DNA from: an uncultured Collinsella sp.
Lineage (GTDB): Bacteria; Actinomycetota; Coriobacteriia; Coriobacteriales; Coriobacteriaceae
Direction: 5' to 3'
Assembly (NCBI GenBank): GCA_902490325.1
Contig: CABUDJ010000010.1
Span: 1-39,093 of the forward strand
Length of the DNA: 39,093 bases
The translations under genes were made by a program, and so were the position numbers. Positions within the stretch are counted from its first letter, which is position 1, and every line of letters begins with the position of its first letter. Positions 7,276 to 15,850 of the stretch are shown in pieces. The notes beneath the pieces were generated by a model. That model was not told the DNA's origin. It ran no database searches and was given only the letters and a program-made list of their open reading frames with translations.

Positions 7276-8214
7276 CTAGTTGCCGAGGAACTCGGCAACG
7301 GTCTTGGCGATTCCTTCGCCGGTGAGGCCGTAGTGTGCGAAGACCTCGGGCGAGGTGCCGGTGATGACCGGCGCGTCGGGCAGGCTCAGGCATTTGACCG
7401 GACGCGGGCAATGCTCGCCCACGACCTGCGCGACCATGGAGCCCAAGCCGCCAAAGGGGCTGTGCTCCTCGACGGTCACGACGGCGCGCGTGGCACCGGC
7501 GGCCTCAATCACGGCCTCGGCGTCGAGCGGCTTGACGCAGTACATGTCGAGTACCGTTGCCGAGATGCCCTGCTCGGCCAGCAGGTCGGCAGCGTCCACG
7601 GCATGGCGGACCATCTCGCCGGTAGCGACGAGCGTCACATCGGTGCCGCGGCGTACCCAGGTGGCGCGATCCATCTGGAACGAGCACTCGTCCTCGGTGT
7701 ACACGTCCTCGACCGGGTTGCGGCCCACGCGGATGTAGGCCGGTTTGTTATCGGCGACCAGGGCCCGCACGAGCTCGGCGGTCTGGAAGCGGTCGCTCGG
7801 CAGATACACGCGCATGTTGGGAATCGCGCTCATGGCGGCGATATCCTGCGCGGAGTGATGGCTCATGCCCAAAGCGCCGTAGGACACGCCGCCCGAGATG
7901 CCGATGAGCTTGACGTTGGTGTTGGAGTACGAAACGTCGACCTTGCACTGCTCATACGAGCGCGTGGTCACAAAGGACGCCGGCGAGGCGGCCCAGGCCT
8001 TCTTGCCGCACGAAGCCATGCCGGCAGCGATGCTCACCAGGTCCTGCTCGGCAATGCCGACCTCGACGGACTGCTGGGGATACTGATCAAAGAACGGCGT
8101 GAGCGATGCGGAGCCGCGGGAGTCGGAGCACAGGACGACGATATCCTTATCGGTCTTCGCGGCCTCGAGCAGCGTGTCGCAGATAACCTTGCGATTGGCG
8201 ATCTTGTTAGCCAT
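7276..8214 (-). CDS. Transketolase C-terminal subunit (pyrimidine-binding and C domains)
   Basis: A 312-residue protein equal to the second half of transketolase. EVGIAEQDLVSIAAGMA holds the Glu that activates thiamine diphosphate, followed by SHHSAQDIAAM, YIRVGRNPVE, and the C-terminal domain (VTLVATGEMV through VEEHSPFGGLGS). The start at 8214 follows AAGGAGG; the longer frame to 8322 is dismissed because it lies inside the N-subunit gene. It overlaps the N-subunit stop by 8 nt, so the two are translationally coupled and probably made 1:1. Split transketolases occur in specialised sugar pathways (for example apulose-4-phosphate and sulfoquinovose transketolases) as well as in central metabolism. 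Confidence 0.92.
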   Translation of the reverse strand: MANKIANRKVICDTLLEAAKTDKDIVVLCSDSRGSASLTPFFDQYPQQSVEVGIAEQDLVSIAAGMASCGKKAWAASPASFVTTRSYEQCKVDVSYSNTNVKLIGISGGVSYGALGMSHHSAQDIAAMSAIPNMRVYLPSDRFQTAELVRALVADNKPAYIRVGRNPVEDVYTEDECSFQMDRATWVRRGTDVTLVATGEMVRHAVDAADLLAEQGISATVLDMYCVKPLDAEAVIEAAGATRAVVTVEEHSPFGGLGSMVAQVVGEHCPRPVKCLSLPDAPVITGTSPEVFAHYGLTGEGIAKTVAEFLGN

Positions 8215-9043
8215 TGATGGCCTCCTTATGGGCAGCGAAATCGGCGATGATCTGGGCATATTCCTCATCATTGGGCAGGTGATGATGCCAGGCGGCCTTG
8301 TCCTCCATAACAGGCGAGCCATAGCCCTTCACCGTGTTGAGGATGATGACCGTGGGCTTGCCGCAGGTCTCGGCCGCAAGCGTCAGCGCGGCGTCGATGG
8401 CCCGGACGTCGTTGCCCGGAATGGAGAGCACGTTCCATCCGAAGGCTGCCCAGCGCTCCTCCTGCGAGTCCTGCTTCATAACGTCCTCGGTGCTGCCGCT
8501 GATCTGCAGGCGGTTGCGGTCCACGAGCGCGCACAGGTTATCGAGCTGGTAGTTGCCGCCGCTCATGGCGCCCTCCCAGACCGAGCCCTCGGCAAGCTCG
8601 CCGTCGCCCATGATGGTGTAGACGCGATAGTCGCGGCCGTCCATCTTGCCGGCGAGCGCCATGCCCACGGCCACGGGCAGGCCGTGACCCAGCGAGCCCG
8701 AGTTCATCTCGATGCCCTTGAGCTTGTTGTTGGGGTGACCGATGTAGGGGCTGCCGAACTTGGAGAAGCGGGCCTTGACGTCATCGAGATCCAGATAGCC
8801 CTCGTGGCAGAGCACCGCATAGTAGGCCTCCATTGCGTGGCCCTTGGAGAGCACGAAGCGATCGCGGTTGGGATCGTCGACGGTCTCGGGCGAAATGTTG
8901 AGGTGGTTGGCATAGAGGATCATGAGGGCGTCAATCACCGACATGTCGCCGCCGATGTGGCCGCCGGCGCCAGCCATGATGATATCGACGCAATCGCGGC
9001 GAAGGTCCCAACGCAGGGACTCAAGCTCTTCGATAGTTGCCAT
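8207..9043 (-). CDS. Transketolase N-terminal subunit (ThDP/Mg-binding)
   Basis: A 278-residue protein with the thiamine diphosphate motif GDGELAEGSVWEGAMSGG (GDG...N type), the early GHIGGDMSVIDALMILY, the SKGHAMEAYYAVL histidine region, and GSLGHGLPVAVGMA. Together with the downstream subunit it makes a complete transketolase that moves two-carbon units between sugar phosphates. The ribosome site GAGGAG lies inside the end of the upstream isomerase gene, and the gap between them is only 2 nt, showing tight operon coupling. Confidence 0.93.
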   Translation of the reverse strand: MATIEELESLRWDLRRDCVDIIMAGAGGHIGGDMSVIDALMILYANHLNISPETVDDPNRDRFVLSKGHAMEAYYAVLCHEGYLDLDDVKARFSKFGSPYIGHPNNKLKGIEMNSGSLGHGLPVAVGMALAGKMDGRDYRVYTIMGDGELAEGSVWEGAMSGGNYQLDNLCALVDRNRLQISGSTEDVMKQDSQEERWAAFGWNVLSIPGNDVRAIDAALTLAAETCGKPTVIILNTVKGYGSPVMEDKAAWHHHLPNDEEYAQIIADFAAHKEAING

Positions 9044-9045
9044 TT

Positions 9046-10446
9046 CTACTCTCCTCGCAGGTAGGCTTTGACGTCTTCTTCAATCGGGTCGTATAAGTCG
9101 GGGGCAATGCCGATGTACTTGCACGCCTCGTAGAGCACCGGCACCACGTTGGCGTGAATGGCGACGCAGTGGTGGATGTAGGGACCCTCGACGATCTTGG
9201 CCTCGAGGCGCTTGAGGTTGTCGACCTCGACCCACAGGTAGGTGCCCATGCCGGCCGGGCCGTCGATGCCGCGGGCGTTGCCCAGTAGCAGCGAGTACTC
9301 GCCGTTGTCACCGTCAAAGCGGGCAAGGGTGAGGTCGCCGTGCTTGGCCTCGGCCGTCAGCGCGCCGGGGTGATCGAAAGCCAGCGGGTAGGTGAGCTTG
9401 GGCTTGACGGCCGCGCAGCTGCAGGGCCAGGGGCCGCAATGCTGCAGCAGCTCGCCGTTCTCGTTATCGGGATGGCGCACGGTCCAGTCGGCGAACATGC
9501 CGCGGTGACGGCCCAGGTCGGCGGCCTCGACCATCAGCGCGGTGATGGCGCCGTGGATATCGGTCTCGCATACGATAGGAATGCCCATCTCGTTGAGGAT
9601 GGCGTTGGCGGCGCAGGGCATAATGCCCAGCTCGTCCTGCAGAGCGTTCCAGCACTGAATGGCACCGGCGTTGCAGCCATACTTCTCGACCAAGCGCTTC
9701 ATGGCGATGGCAAGACCGGCGACCGCAGGGACCTTGTCCTCGGGGATGCAGATCTCAAAGCTGTCGTTGATGTGGGCAAGCATGGCGGCCATGGCCTGCT
9801 CGTCGGCCTGGGCGTCGCGCACAGCCTGGACAAGTTCGGTCATGGGGATAGGCGAAAGCTGGATGTTGAACTTCTCGAGCAGCTCGCCCTCGTTGCACAT
9901 GGTCGACCAGAAGTCGAACGGACGGGTGGCCATCTGCAGGATGCGGGTGTGCTTGAAGGTCTTGACCACGTTGCAAACGGCCAAAAAGTCCCAAACGCCG
10001 CGCTCGAACTCGGGGTCGGTCAGGCGGCAGTTGGTCATGTAGGTGAAGGGAACCTGGAAGCGGCGCAGGACCTTGCCGGTGGCGAACAGGCCGCACTGGC
10101 TATCGCGCAGGCGTGTGCCGTCGGGCTCGGGGCGCTCGTCGCGCGGACCCCACAGCAGTACGGGTAGACCGAGCTCGCGGGCAAGGCGAGCGCAAACGTA
10201 CTCGGTGCCAAAGTTGGCGTGGCACAGCATAATGCCATCGACGCCCTCGGCGCGGAATTTCTTGACGATGGGCTCGATATGGCTGTCGTCGAACAGCAGG
10301 CCCTCTTCATTGATGTCGTCGATATCCACGATGTCGACGCCGATCTCGCGCAGGCGATCAGCCGTCAGGCCGCGATACTTGATTGCGTCCGGCGCGCTAA
10401 AGATACTGCGGCGCGTGGGCACAAAGCCGAGCTTGATCTTGTCCAT
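9046..10446 (-). CDS. L-fucose/L-arabinose isomerase-like sugar isomerase
   Basis: A 466-residue cytoplasmic protein of the fucose/arabinose isomerase fold: LGFVPTRRSIFS at the N-terminus, VDGIMLCHANFGTE, LWGPRDERPEPDG, IQCWNALQDELGIMPC, and VCETDIHGAITALM, where Glu and Asp are the expected Mn2+ ligands. A late HHCVAIHANVVPV supplies histidines. Family members convert aldoses to ketoses. It is the first gene of the operon (ribosome site GGGGAGGA) with an operator-like palindrome in its leader. True FucI is about 590 residues, so this is a shorter divergent clade and L-fucose should not be assumed. With a kinase and a transketolase but no aldolase or epimerase downstream, the substrate may be a pentose-type sugar whose ketose phosphate feeds transketolase directly. 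Confidence 0.85.
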   Translation of the reverse strand: MDKIKLGFVPTRRSIFSAPDAIKYRGLTADRLREIGVDIVDIDDINEEGLLFDDSHIEPIVKKFRAEGVDGIMLCHANFGTEYVCARLARELGLPVLLWGPRDERPEPDGTRLRDSQCGLFATGKVLRRFQVPFTYMTNCRLTDPEFERGVWDFLAVCNVVKTFKHTRILQMATRPFDFWSTMCNEGELLEKFNIQLSPIPMTELVQAVRDAQADEQAMAAMLAHINDSFEICIPEDKVPAVAGLAIAMKRLVEKYGCNAGAIQCWNALQDELGIMPCAANAILNEMGIPIVCETDIHGAITALMVEAADLGRHRGMFADWTVRHPDNENGELLQHCGPWPCSCAAVKPKLTYPLAFDHPGALTAEAKHGDLTLARFDGDNGEYSLLLGNARGIDGPAGMGTYLWVEVDNLKRLEAKIVEGPYIHHCVAIHANVVPVLYEACKYIGIAPDLYDPIEEDVKAYLRGE

Positions 10447-10472
10447 GTACGTCCTCCCCTAATCACATGTTC

Positions 10473-10509
10473 AGTAAACAGACGCATGTTTCGTTTTGTT
10501 CTGTTTACT
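10473..10509 (-). promoter_or_regulatory. Candidate LacI-family operator before the isomerase operon
   Basis: A perfect 9-bp inverted repeat, AGTAAACAG (10473-10481) and CTGTTTACT (10501-10509), with further TGTTT/AAACA half-sites between and beside it. Similar TAAACA/TGTTTA half-sites occur in the lacI-type gene's own promoter (11798-11819), which suggests one regulator acts on both. Confidence 0.5.
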
Positions 10510-10612
10510 AAATGTTTTACTCTATTGTTTAGAAGTTTAACGCGAAATACCCGTAGACGGTAGAGAAATCAGCCTAAACGGTATGTAAACAAACTGAACA
10601 TACAAGGGCATC

Positions 10613-10637
10613 AAAAAGAGGGCCCAAAGGACCCTCT
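10613..10637 (-). terminator. Terminator of the LacI-family gene
   Basis: On the minus strand AGAGGGUCC pairs with GGGCCCUCU around UUU, followed by U5. It lies about 65 nt after the regulator stop and separates it from the isomerase operon. Confidence 0.85.
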
Positions 10638-10703
10638 CTTAGTAGCGTTATGTATGGCTGCCTTAGCGAGCTTTGCCTCCCTACGGCCCAGCGTTGCCTT
10701 TGC

Positions 10704-11714
10704 CTAGATCTCACGCACGCTTTGGCGCTCGACAAAATAGGTCGACACGGCCGTCTTGCAGGTATAGCTCTTGGGATTGCGGATGTTGCCCACCAGGCGG
10801 CGCACCGCGATCTCGCCCACCTCGTGCTTGGGAACGTGCACCGTGGTGAGCGGCGGATTGGAGAAGGCGCCCAAAGACAGATCGTCAAAGCCGATGATTG
10901 AGACATCCTCGGGGACACGTATGCCGTGCTCGTTCAGCGCGCGCATGGCGCCTACGGCGAGCACGTCGTTTTCGGCAAAGAAAGCCGTCGGCAGGTCGTC
11001 GCGCGAGACGCTGTCGAGCCATGCGCCCATGTCGCGATAAGCACCTTCGAGCGTGGTGCCCAATGTGACGCGCCATGTCGGGTTGGCCTCAAGGTCCGCA
11101 TCCTCAAGCGCTTGGCGATAGCCGCGCTCGCGATCCTTAAAGTTGCGGATGCGAAGGTCGCCTGCCAGATAGCCGATTTGCTTGTGACCCTTCTCGATAA
11201 GGTAGTCCACGGCGCGCAGCACCGAGTCGGTGTTGGCAATGACTACGGCATCGAAGTACTGACGATCGCTCCAGCCATCGAGCACGATCAAGTGGGCGGC
11301 AGCGTTGGCGAACAAGGCATAGTCTTCCTCACCCAGCTCGGTACCCATCAGCACGATGGCGGCCGACGGGTCGGCGATCAGGCCCTCGACCTGCGGGCGC
11401 ACGGCGTCCAGGTCGCTAAAGTCGAGCGAGACAAAGCTCGTGCTCATGCCGTGGCGACGCGCCTGGCGCTCCACGCCCTCGATGACCGCGGGATGGAAGG
11501 TGCTCTCGTCCAGGATGGCGCCCGTCTTGCGCGCAAGCACAAACTGGATGCTCTCGAGCTGCGTCGACTGCTGATAGCCAAGCGACTGCGCGCACTCCAG
11601 GATGACCTTGGCGGTCTCCTCGCTCACGCTGCGCTTGCGGTTGAGCGCGTTGGACACGGTTGCGGGCGAAAAGCCGGTAATGCGGCTGATCTCGCGGACG
11701 CTTGCTTTAGCCAT
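10704..11714 (-). CDS. LacI-family transcriptional regulator
   Basis: A 336-residue regulator. The N-terminal helix-turn-helix is VREISRITGFSPATVSNALNR, followed by the hinge region (ECAQSLGYQQS) and a periplasmic-binding-protein-like effector domain (FVLARKTGAIL, YLIEKGHKQIGYLAGD, FFAENDVLAVGAMRALNE, IIGFDDLSL). The start at 11714 has a GGGGGA ribosome site; the longer frame to 11795 reads into the promoter. It sits just upstream of the isomerase/transketolase operon on the same strand, with its own terminator, and shares TGTTTA half-sites with that operon's leader. It is the likely local repressor. The inducer is unknown, presumably the sugar or its phosphate. Confidence 0.92.
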   Translation of the reverse strand: MAKASVREISRITGFSPATVSNALNRKRSVSEETAKVILECAQSLGYQQSTQLESIQFVLARKTGAILDESTFHPAVIEGVERQARRHGMSTSFVSLDFSDLDAVRPQVEGLIADPSAAIVLMGTELGEEDYALFANAAAHLIVLDGWSDRQYFDAVVIANTDSVLRAVDYLIEKGHKQIGYLAGDLRIRNFKDRERGYRQALEDADLEANPTWRVTLGTTLEGAYRDMGAWLDSVSRDDLPTAFFAENDVLAVGAMRALNEHGIRVPEDVSIIGFDDLSLGAFSNPPLTTVHVPKHEVGEIAVRRLVGNIRNPKSYTCKTAVSTYFVERQSVREI

Positions 11715-11797
11715 CGTTCCCCCTAGCATCGGTCGCGGCCGAGCATCGTGGCTTGACCGCCCCGTGGCTCGGCAACTAAACGACCGCAAATTCAATC

Positions 11798-11843
11798 TAA
11801 ACAGAATAGTAAATGTTTAATAGCTAGTTTAGCCTGTTGTCAA
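11798..11843 (-). promoter_or_regulatory. Promoter and operator of the LacI-family gene
   Basis: On the minus strand a -35 TTGACA (11838-11843) is followed after 17 nt by a weak -10 TTAAAC (11815-11820). An inverted repeat TAAACA-N10-TGTTTA (11798-11819) overlaps the -10, as expected for autoregulation. Confidence 0.5.
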
Positions 11844-11896
11844 GCGAAGTGGCACGGCTATTCCCCCAACGGGCGCATTTGTCCATCTTAACGTTA

Positions 11897-13315
11897 TTAC
11901 GCAAGGTCTTCGCCATTGCTTGCTATTACGCGTCGGTACCATTCGAAGCTTTTCTTTTTACGTCTCTCAAACGAGCCCGCACCGCTATCGTCTCGATCGA
12001 CATAGATAAACCCGTAGCGCTTACGCATCTGTCCTGTGGCGACCGAAACCAAATCGATCGGGCCCCAACAGGTATATCCCATGAGTTCCACCCCGTCGAG
12101 CTCGACGGTCTCCCTCATCGCCTCGATGTGGGCCCGCAGGTATTCAACTCGATAGTCGTCTTCTATTTCACCCGAATCTTCCGGCACATCAGGAGCACCC
12201 AAACCGTTTTCGACGATGAACAGCGGCTTTTGATAGCGATCCCAGATTTCATTCATGGTGACGCGCAGCCCTTTGGGGTCGATAAACCTCCCCCAAGGCT
12301 CCTGTTTTAGATACGGATTAGGCGCCGAGCGAAGAAGGTTCGAATCGAACTGACCTTCCGCATGCGCTTTTGCGACGCGCGTCGAGTAATACGAAAACGA
12401 GACGAAATCGACCAGGTTTGCAGCCAGTACTTCGCGGTCATCATCCCGATAGGGCACCTCAAAACCATGGCGGGCGTATTCCTTGAGAACATAGCTCGGG
12501 TACGCACCGCGCACCTGGACGTCGGTAAACATGTAATGGCTGCGATTCTCAGCCTGCGCAGCCAGCACATCGTCCGGATCACATGTAGCCGGATAGAAGA
12601 CACCTGCGTTGAGCATGCAACCGATCTTCGCCCCAGGGCACAGTTCATGACACGCCCCGACCGCACGGGCGCTCGCAACCAATACATGGTGCACGGCCGT
12701 GTGAACCGTTGCATAGCGATTCTCCCCTTGCTCGAAGATGATCCCCGCCGCCATAAAGCACGCCTGCGTCATGATGTTGATCTCGTTAAAGGTCAGCCAA
12801 TAATTGACCAATCCCCGATAGCGCTCGAACACGGTACGCGAATATCGCTCGAACAGGTCGACCAACCTGCGATCGCGCCATCCGCCATACGCATCGACGA
12901 GATGCATGGGGACATCATAGTGGTTGAGCGTCACCAAAGGCTCAATGTCATGCGCGCGACACGTCCTAAAAACATCCTCGTAAAAGGCAAGGCCTTCTTC
13001 ATTGGGCTCGGCTTCGTCTCCTTTGGGAAAAATGCGGCTCCAGGCGATTGATAAGCGCAGGCATTTAAAACCCATCTGGGCAAACAGTTCAATATCCTGC
13101 TTGTACCTATGGTAAAAATCAATGCCCTTGCGAGCGGGATAGAAGCTGTCGGGTGCCAACGCACGCGGATCAAGGTCTCCCCGCATGACGTCCATGCGTT
13201 GATCGCCAAACGGCAGCATGTCGGAATTGGCTAAACCGCGACCGCCTTCGTTCCATCCTCCCTCGCACTGGTTTGCAGCCAGGGCCCCGCCCCATAAAAA
13301 ATCTTCTCTAAACAT
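11897..13315 (-). CDS. 6-phospho-beta-glucosidase, GH1 family
   Basis: A 472-residue glycoside hydrolase family 1 enzyme that splits phosphorylated beta-glucosides (cellobiose-6-P, salicin-6-P, arbutin-6-P) after PTS uptake. The acid/base Glu is in WLTFNEIN (about residue 178) and the nucleophile in LFIVENGLG (about 369). The phosphate-binding Ser, Lys and Tyr near the C-terminus (DLVSVATGQMRKRYGFIYVD) mark a 6-phospho enzyme rather than a plain beta-glucosidase. The start at 13315 follows AAGGA; the longer frame to 13444 is untypical of GH1. Last gene of licT-PTS-bgl, 146 nt after the PTS gene with a hairpin region between. No terminator was recognised after it. Confidence 0.94.
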   Translation of the reverse strand: MFREDFLWGGALAANQCEGGWNEGGRGLANSDMLPFGDQRMDVMRGDLDPRALAPDSFYPARKGIDFYHRYKQDIELFAQMGFKCLRLSIAWSRIFPKGDEAEPNEEGLAFYEDVFRTCRAHDIEPLVTLNHYDVPMHLVDAYGGWRDRRLVDLFERYSRTVFERYRGLVNYWLTFNEINIMTQACFMAAGIIFEQGENRYATVHTAVHHVLVASARAVGACHELCPGAKIGCMLNAGVFYPATCDPDDVLAAQAENRSHYMFTDVQVRGAYPSYVLKEYARHGFEVPYRDDDREVLAANLVDFVSFSYYSTRVAKAHAEGQFDSNLLRSAPNPYLKQEPWGRFIDPKGLRVTMNEIWDRYQKPLFIVENGLGAPDVPEDSGEIEDDYRVEYLRAHIEAMRETVELDGVELMGYTCWGPIDLVSVATGQMRKRYGFIYVDRDDSGAGSFERRKKKSFEWYRRVIASNGEDLA

Positions 13316-13379
13316 TATGGTGTCGTCCTTTCTATTAAATTCCCGGCCCACACTGTCGAACGCAACGGACTCGGCAAGT

Positions 13380-13433
13380 GCCGCGCAACAGCACAGTACC
13401 GTTGCGCGGCCAAGGGGTCGGACCGCGCAACGG
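13380..13433 (-). repeat. Competing hairpins between PTS and glucosidase genes
   Basis: The arm gttgcgcggc (13401-13410) can pair either with gccgcgcaac at 13380-13389 (10 bp, perfect) or, extended as ccgttgcgcgg (13399-13409), with ccgcgcaacgg at 13423-13433 (11 bp, perfect). The two helices exclude each other. No T-run follows, so a simple terminator is unlikely. Confidence 0.65.
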
Positions 13434-13461
13434 CTGGGGAGCATATTTGTGTAGTAGCCTC

Positions 13462-14910
13462 TTATGCCTCGACGGATTCAACGGCCTCAGAATCGCCGCT
13501 CTTGGACTTCAACGGCATCTTCTCCTGTCCTTCAAATCCAAAAATCATCGCCAACGCAAACGTCACGGCACCGCCAGCAAGACACCCGATGGCGCCAGGG
13601 ATGATATCCTGAGCAAACATGAGCACGTTCATCCATGGGAAACCAACGCCAGTGAAGATATAGACGTTAGCATGAAGAAGGCTTACCAGCAGACCACCGA
13701 CAGCACCACCAATCATGTTCCAGGCAAGAGCCTTCTTGTCGCGAAACAGGATGCCGTAGATGATGGGCTCACTCACGCGACCGAAGGCATAGGTGATGAA
13801 CAAGTTCCAGCCCGTGGCTCGACTCTCCTTGTCCTTAGCGCGCAGGCCATAGGCGAGCGCGATGGCAAGCGTGGTGTAGGCTACAACCGCGGTGCCGGGG
13901 TATAAGATGGCGTCGTAACCGTTCTGGAGCGCGGCGGGCAATATGGCGGTATAGATCGGCACGTGCATGCCGGTGGCGATGATCAGATTCCAGAATGCGC
14001 CGATAACCGCGGTCGCAGCGGGACCGGCAACAGAGGCGAGCCAAATGATGAAATCGGCCACAAGGCCCATGACAAATTGGACAGCAGGGCCGCAGAGGCA
14101 CAGCGCGACCGGCAACATCACGAGCACCGTACCCACGGGTACGATCAGAATGCGCAACATATCAGGCGAGATCTTCTTAAAGAAGCGCTCAACATAGGAC
14201 TGGGCCCAGGTGATCAAGATGACCGGAAGAACAGCCTGGGTGTAGTTGACGAGCTGCATGGGGATGCCGAAGACGCTGAAAGGCTTTCCGTCCTCAACAA
14301 TAGCGAGCATGTCGGGATAAATCATCACAACAGCGATGAGCAGTGCCAGCACAGGACTCGTTTTGAACTTCTTAGCCGAGCTATAGGCGGCAAACACCGG
14401 GAAGTAGTAATACGCCGCATCGCCCACCAGGGAAAGGATCCGATACAGGTCGCTCGTTTCGGACATAAAACCGGCGCCTTCGGGCCCAAACAGAATAACG
14501 AGCATCTTGAAGATACCGGCGACACAAAAGATCGGAAGGATCGGGGTGATAGCGCCGCTCACGGCATCGAGCAGCTGATTGAAGAGGTGCTTGGGCGCCA
14601 AGCGCTCCTTCCAGCTAAGCTGAGGGCCATCGAGTTCCTCGTCAATCGATACCGTGACCTCGAATCCGCCCTGCTTACAAACCTCGTCGTAGACCTTGTC
14701 GACCGTGGGCCCGACCACCAGCTGCACCTGCCCTCCGGCGTGCACGACGCTGATGATAGACGAGATGTCCTCAAGCTTCTCATCATTCGAGAGACTTTCA
14801 TCCTTGAGGTTGAAGCGCAGGCGCGTCATGCAATGCGTAACCGAAGCCACGTTTTCCGCCCCGCCCACAGTGGAGAGAATCTGCTCTGCCACCTTTTTGT
14901 AATTTGCCAT
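13462..14910 (-). CDS. PTS beta-glucoside-type transporter, EIIBC
   Basis: A 482-residue membrane permease of the glucose/glucoside PTS superfamily. The N-terminal EIIB domain (about residues 1-85) carries the phosphorylated Cys in THCMTRLRF. The EIIC domain follows from about residue 105 with roughly ten membrane segments, including NGYDAILYPGTAVVAYTT and FGRVSEPIIYGILF. No EIIA domain follows, whereas BglP-type proteins of about 610-630 residues carry one, so phosphate must come from a separate EIIA encoded elsewhere. The start at 14910 gives good spacing to AAGGAG; an ATG at 14913 is also possible. Preceded by the antiterminator gene and followed by a 6-phospho-beta-glucosidase, it most likely imports aryl-beta-glucosides or cellobiose. 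Confidence 0.92.
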   Translation of the reverse strand: MANYKKVAEQILSTVGGAENVASVTHCMTRLRFNLKDESLSNDEKLEDISSIISVVHAGGQVQLVVGPTVDKVYDEVCKQGGFEVTVSIDEELDGPQLSWKERLAPKHLFNQLLDAVSGAITPILPIFCVAGIFKMLVILFGPEGAGFMSETSDLYRILSLVGDAAYYYFPVFAAYSSAKKFKTSPVLALLIAVVMIYPDMLAIVEDGKPFSVFGIPMQLVNYTQAVLPVILITWAQSYVERFFKKISPDMLRILIVPVGTVLVMLPVALCLCGPAVQFVMGLVADFIIWLASVAGPAATAVIGAFWNLIIATGMHVPIYTAILPAALQNGYDAILYPGTAVVAYTTLAIALAYGLRAKDKESRATGWNLFITYAFGRVSEPIIYGILFRDKKALAWNMIGGAVGGLLVSLLHANVYIFTGVGFPWMNVLMFAQDIIPGAIGCLAGGAVTFALAMIFGFEGQEKMPLKSKSGDSEAVESVEA

Positions 14911-14980
14911 CATTGGCTCCTTTGCACAATCTTGGCTTACTGTTCGAATCGGCAAAGGTCATGCCCCGAATGGCTACGGG

Positions 14981-15820
14981 TTACAATCCTTTTTTGGAGA
15001 TGATCCGGTTGAGATGGATCATCAGATAGAGTTCCTCCTCCTCGGAGAGCGTGGCGTCCCACGTTTCACGACAATAGGAACCGATATGCTTCACGCACTC
15101 TGCCAACTGCGGAAACTCCTCACGAAAGTTCTTGTACATCTGCATGTTGGCGCTGTTCAGCGACTCGCCGGCTTGAATGCGCTTGAACAGGTACCGCAGA
15201 TGCGTGGCATAGCGAGTGAAATCGTAGGAATCGCGGTCAACGATGATGCGAAAATCACTCTCGACGATCTCAGTGACATCTTCTAGCATATCGTCAAACT
15301 GCTTGGTGGGTTTGCTCGCGGTCTCGATGGCCTGAACAACCCGCGCATTGACGAGATTCATGGCAATGCTGGCAATCTCTTCTTTGGGAAGTCGTTCACC
15401 AAGCTCCTTTTCGAGCCTCATAACGATAAACTGCGCCGCTTTGTATTCCTTAGGATATGTCTCGCGCACTTCATAGGCGAGAGGCATCGCAATACGAAAA
15501 CCCTTTTGCGCGCGCTCCACCGCAAATGACAGGTGATCGGCCATGAACAATGTCGCCTTGGTCGACAGATCATAGGGCAGCTCGTTGGCGACGATGTCCA
15601 TCACCTTGGCCGTGAACATCACGATCTCAGAAGGAAGGTCGCGCATGACGTCCTGCCCTTTGGGGTCGATGTCGTAAAACGTATGCTCGATTTTAGAAAG
15701 AGGGAGCTCTCGAGGAAAATCTCCGCCGAAACCGACGCCCCTGCCCATGGCGATGACATCTCGCCCCTGTCCGTCACGGCAAAGAACCGCGTTGTTGTTA
15801 AGCTTTTTAATTGCAAGCAT
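14981..15820 (-). CDS. licT: BglG/LicT-family transcription antiterminator
   Basis: A 279-residue RNA-binding antiterminator. The N-terminal CAT domain (MLAIKKLNNNAVLC...) binds the RAT hairpin, and two PTS regulation domains follow. Conserved histidines are seen at H96 (ADHLSFAVERA, PRD1), H207 (ATHLRY, PRD2) and H269 (LYLMIHLNRI, PRD2). The second PRD1 histidine, about 159 in LicT, is replaced by Asn155 in IASIAMNLVNA. The start at 15820 follows a strong GAAAGGAGG. A RAT, terminator and -10 box lie directly upstream, so it probably controls its own operon, with the PTS acting through the histidines. The symbol is by family resemblance. Confidence 0.92.
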   Translation of the reverse strand: MLAIKKLNNNAVLCRDGQGRDVIAMGRGVGFGGDFPRELPLSKIEHTFYDIDPKGQDVMRDLPSEIVMFTAKVMDIVANELPYDLSTKATLFMADHLSFAVERAQKGFRIAMPLAYEVRETYPKEYKAAQFIVMRLEKELGERLPKEEIASIAMNLVNARVVQAIETASKPTKQFDDMLEDVTEIVESDFRIIVDRDSYDFTRYATHLRYLFKRIQAGESLNSANMQMYKNFREEFPQLAECVKHIGSYCRETWDATLSEEEELYLMIHLNRIISKKGL

Positions 15821-15850
15821 GGTGAACCTCCTTTCAAGAACACTCACAGA

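Noticed and set aside
9046..10446. True L-fucose isomerase of a fucose pathway
   Set aside because: The protein is about 120 residues shorter than FucI, and no fuculose-phosphate aldolase or mutarotase is nearby.
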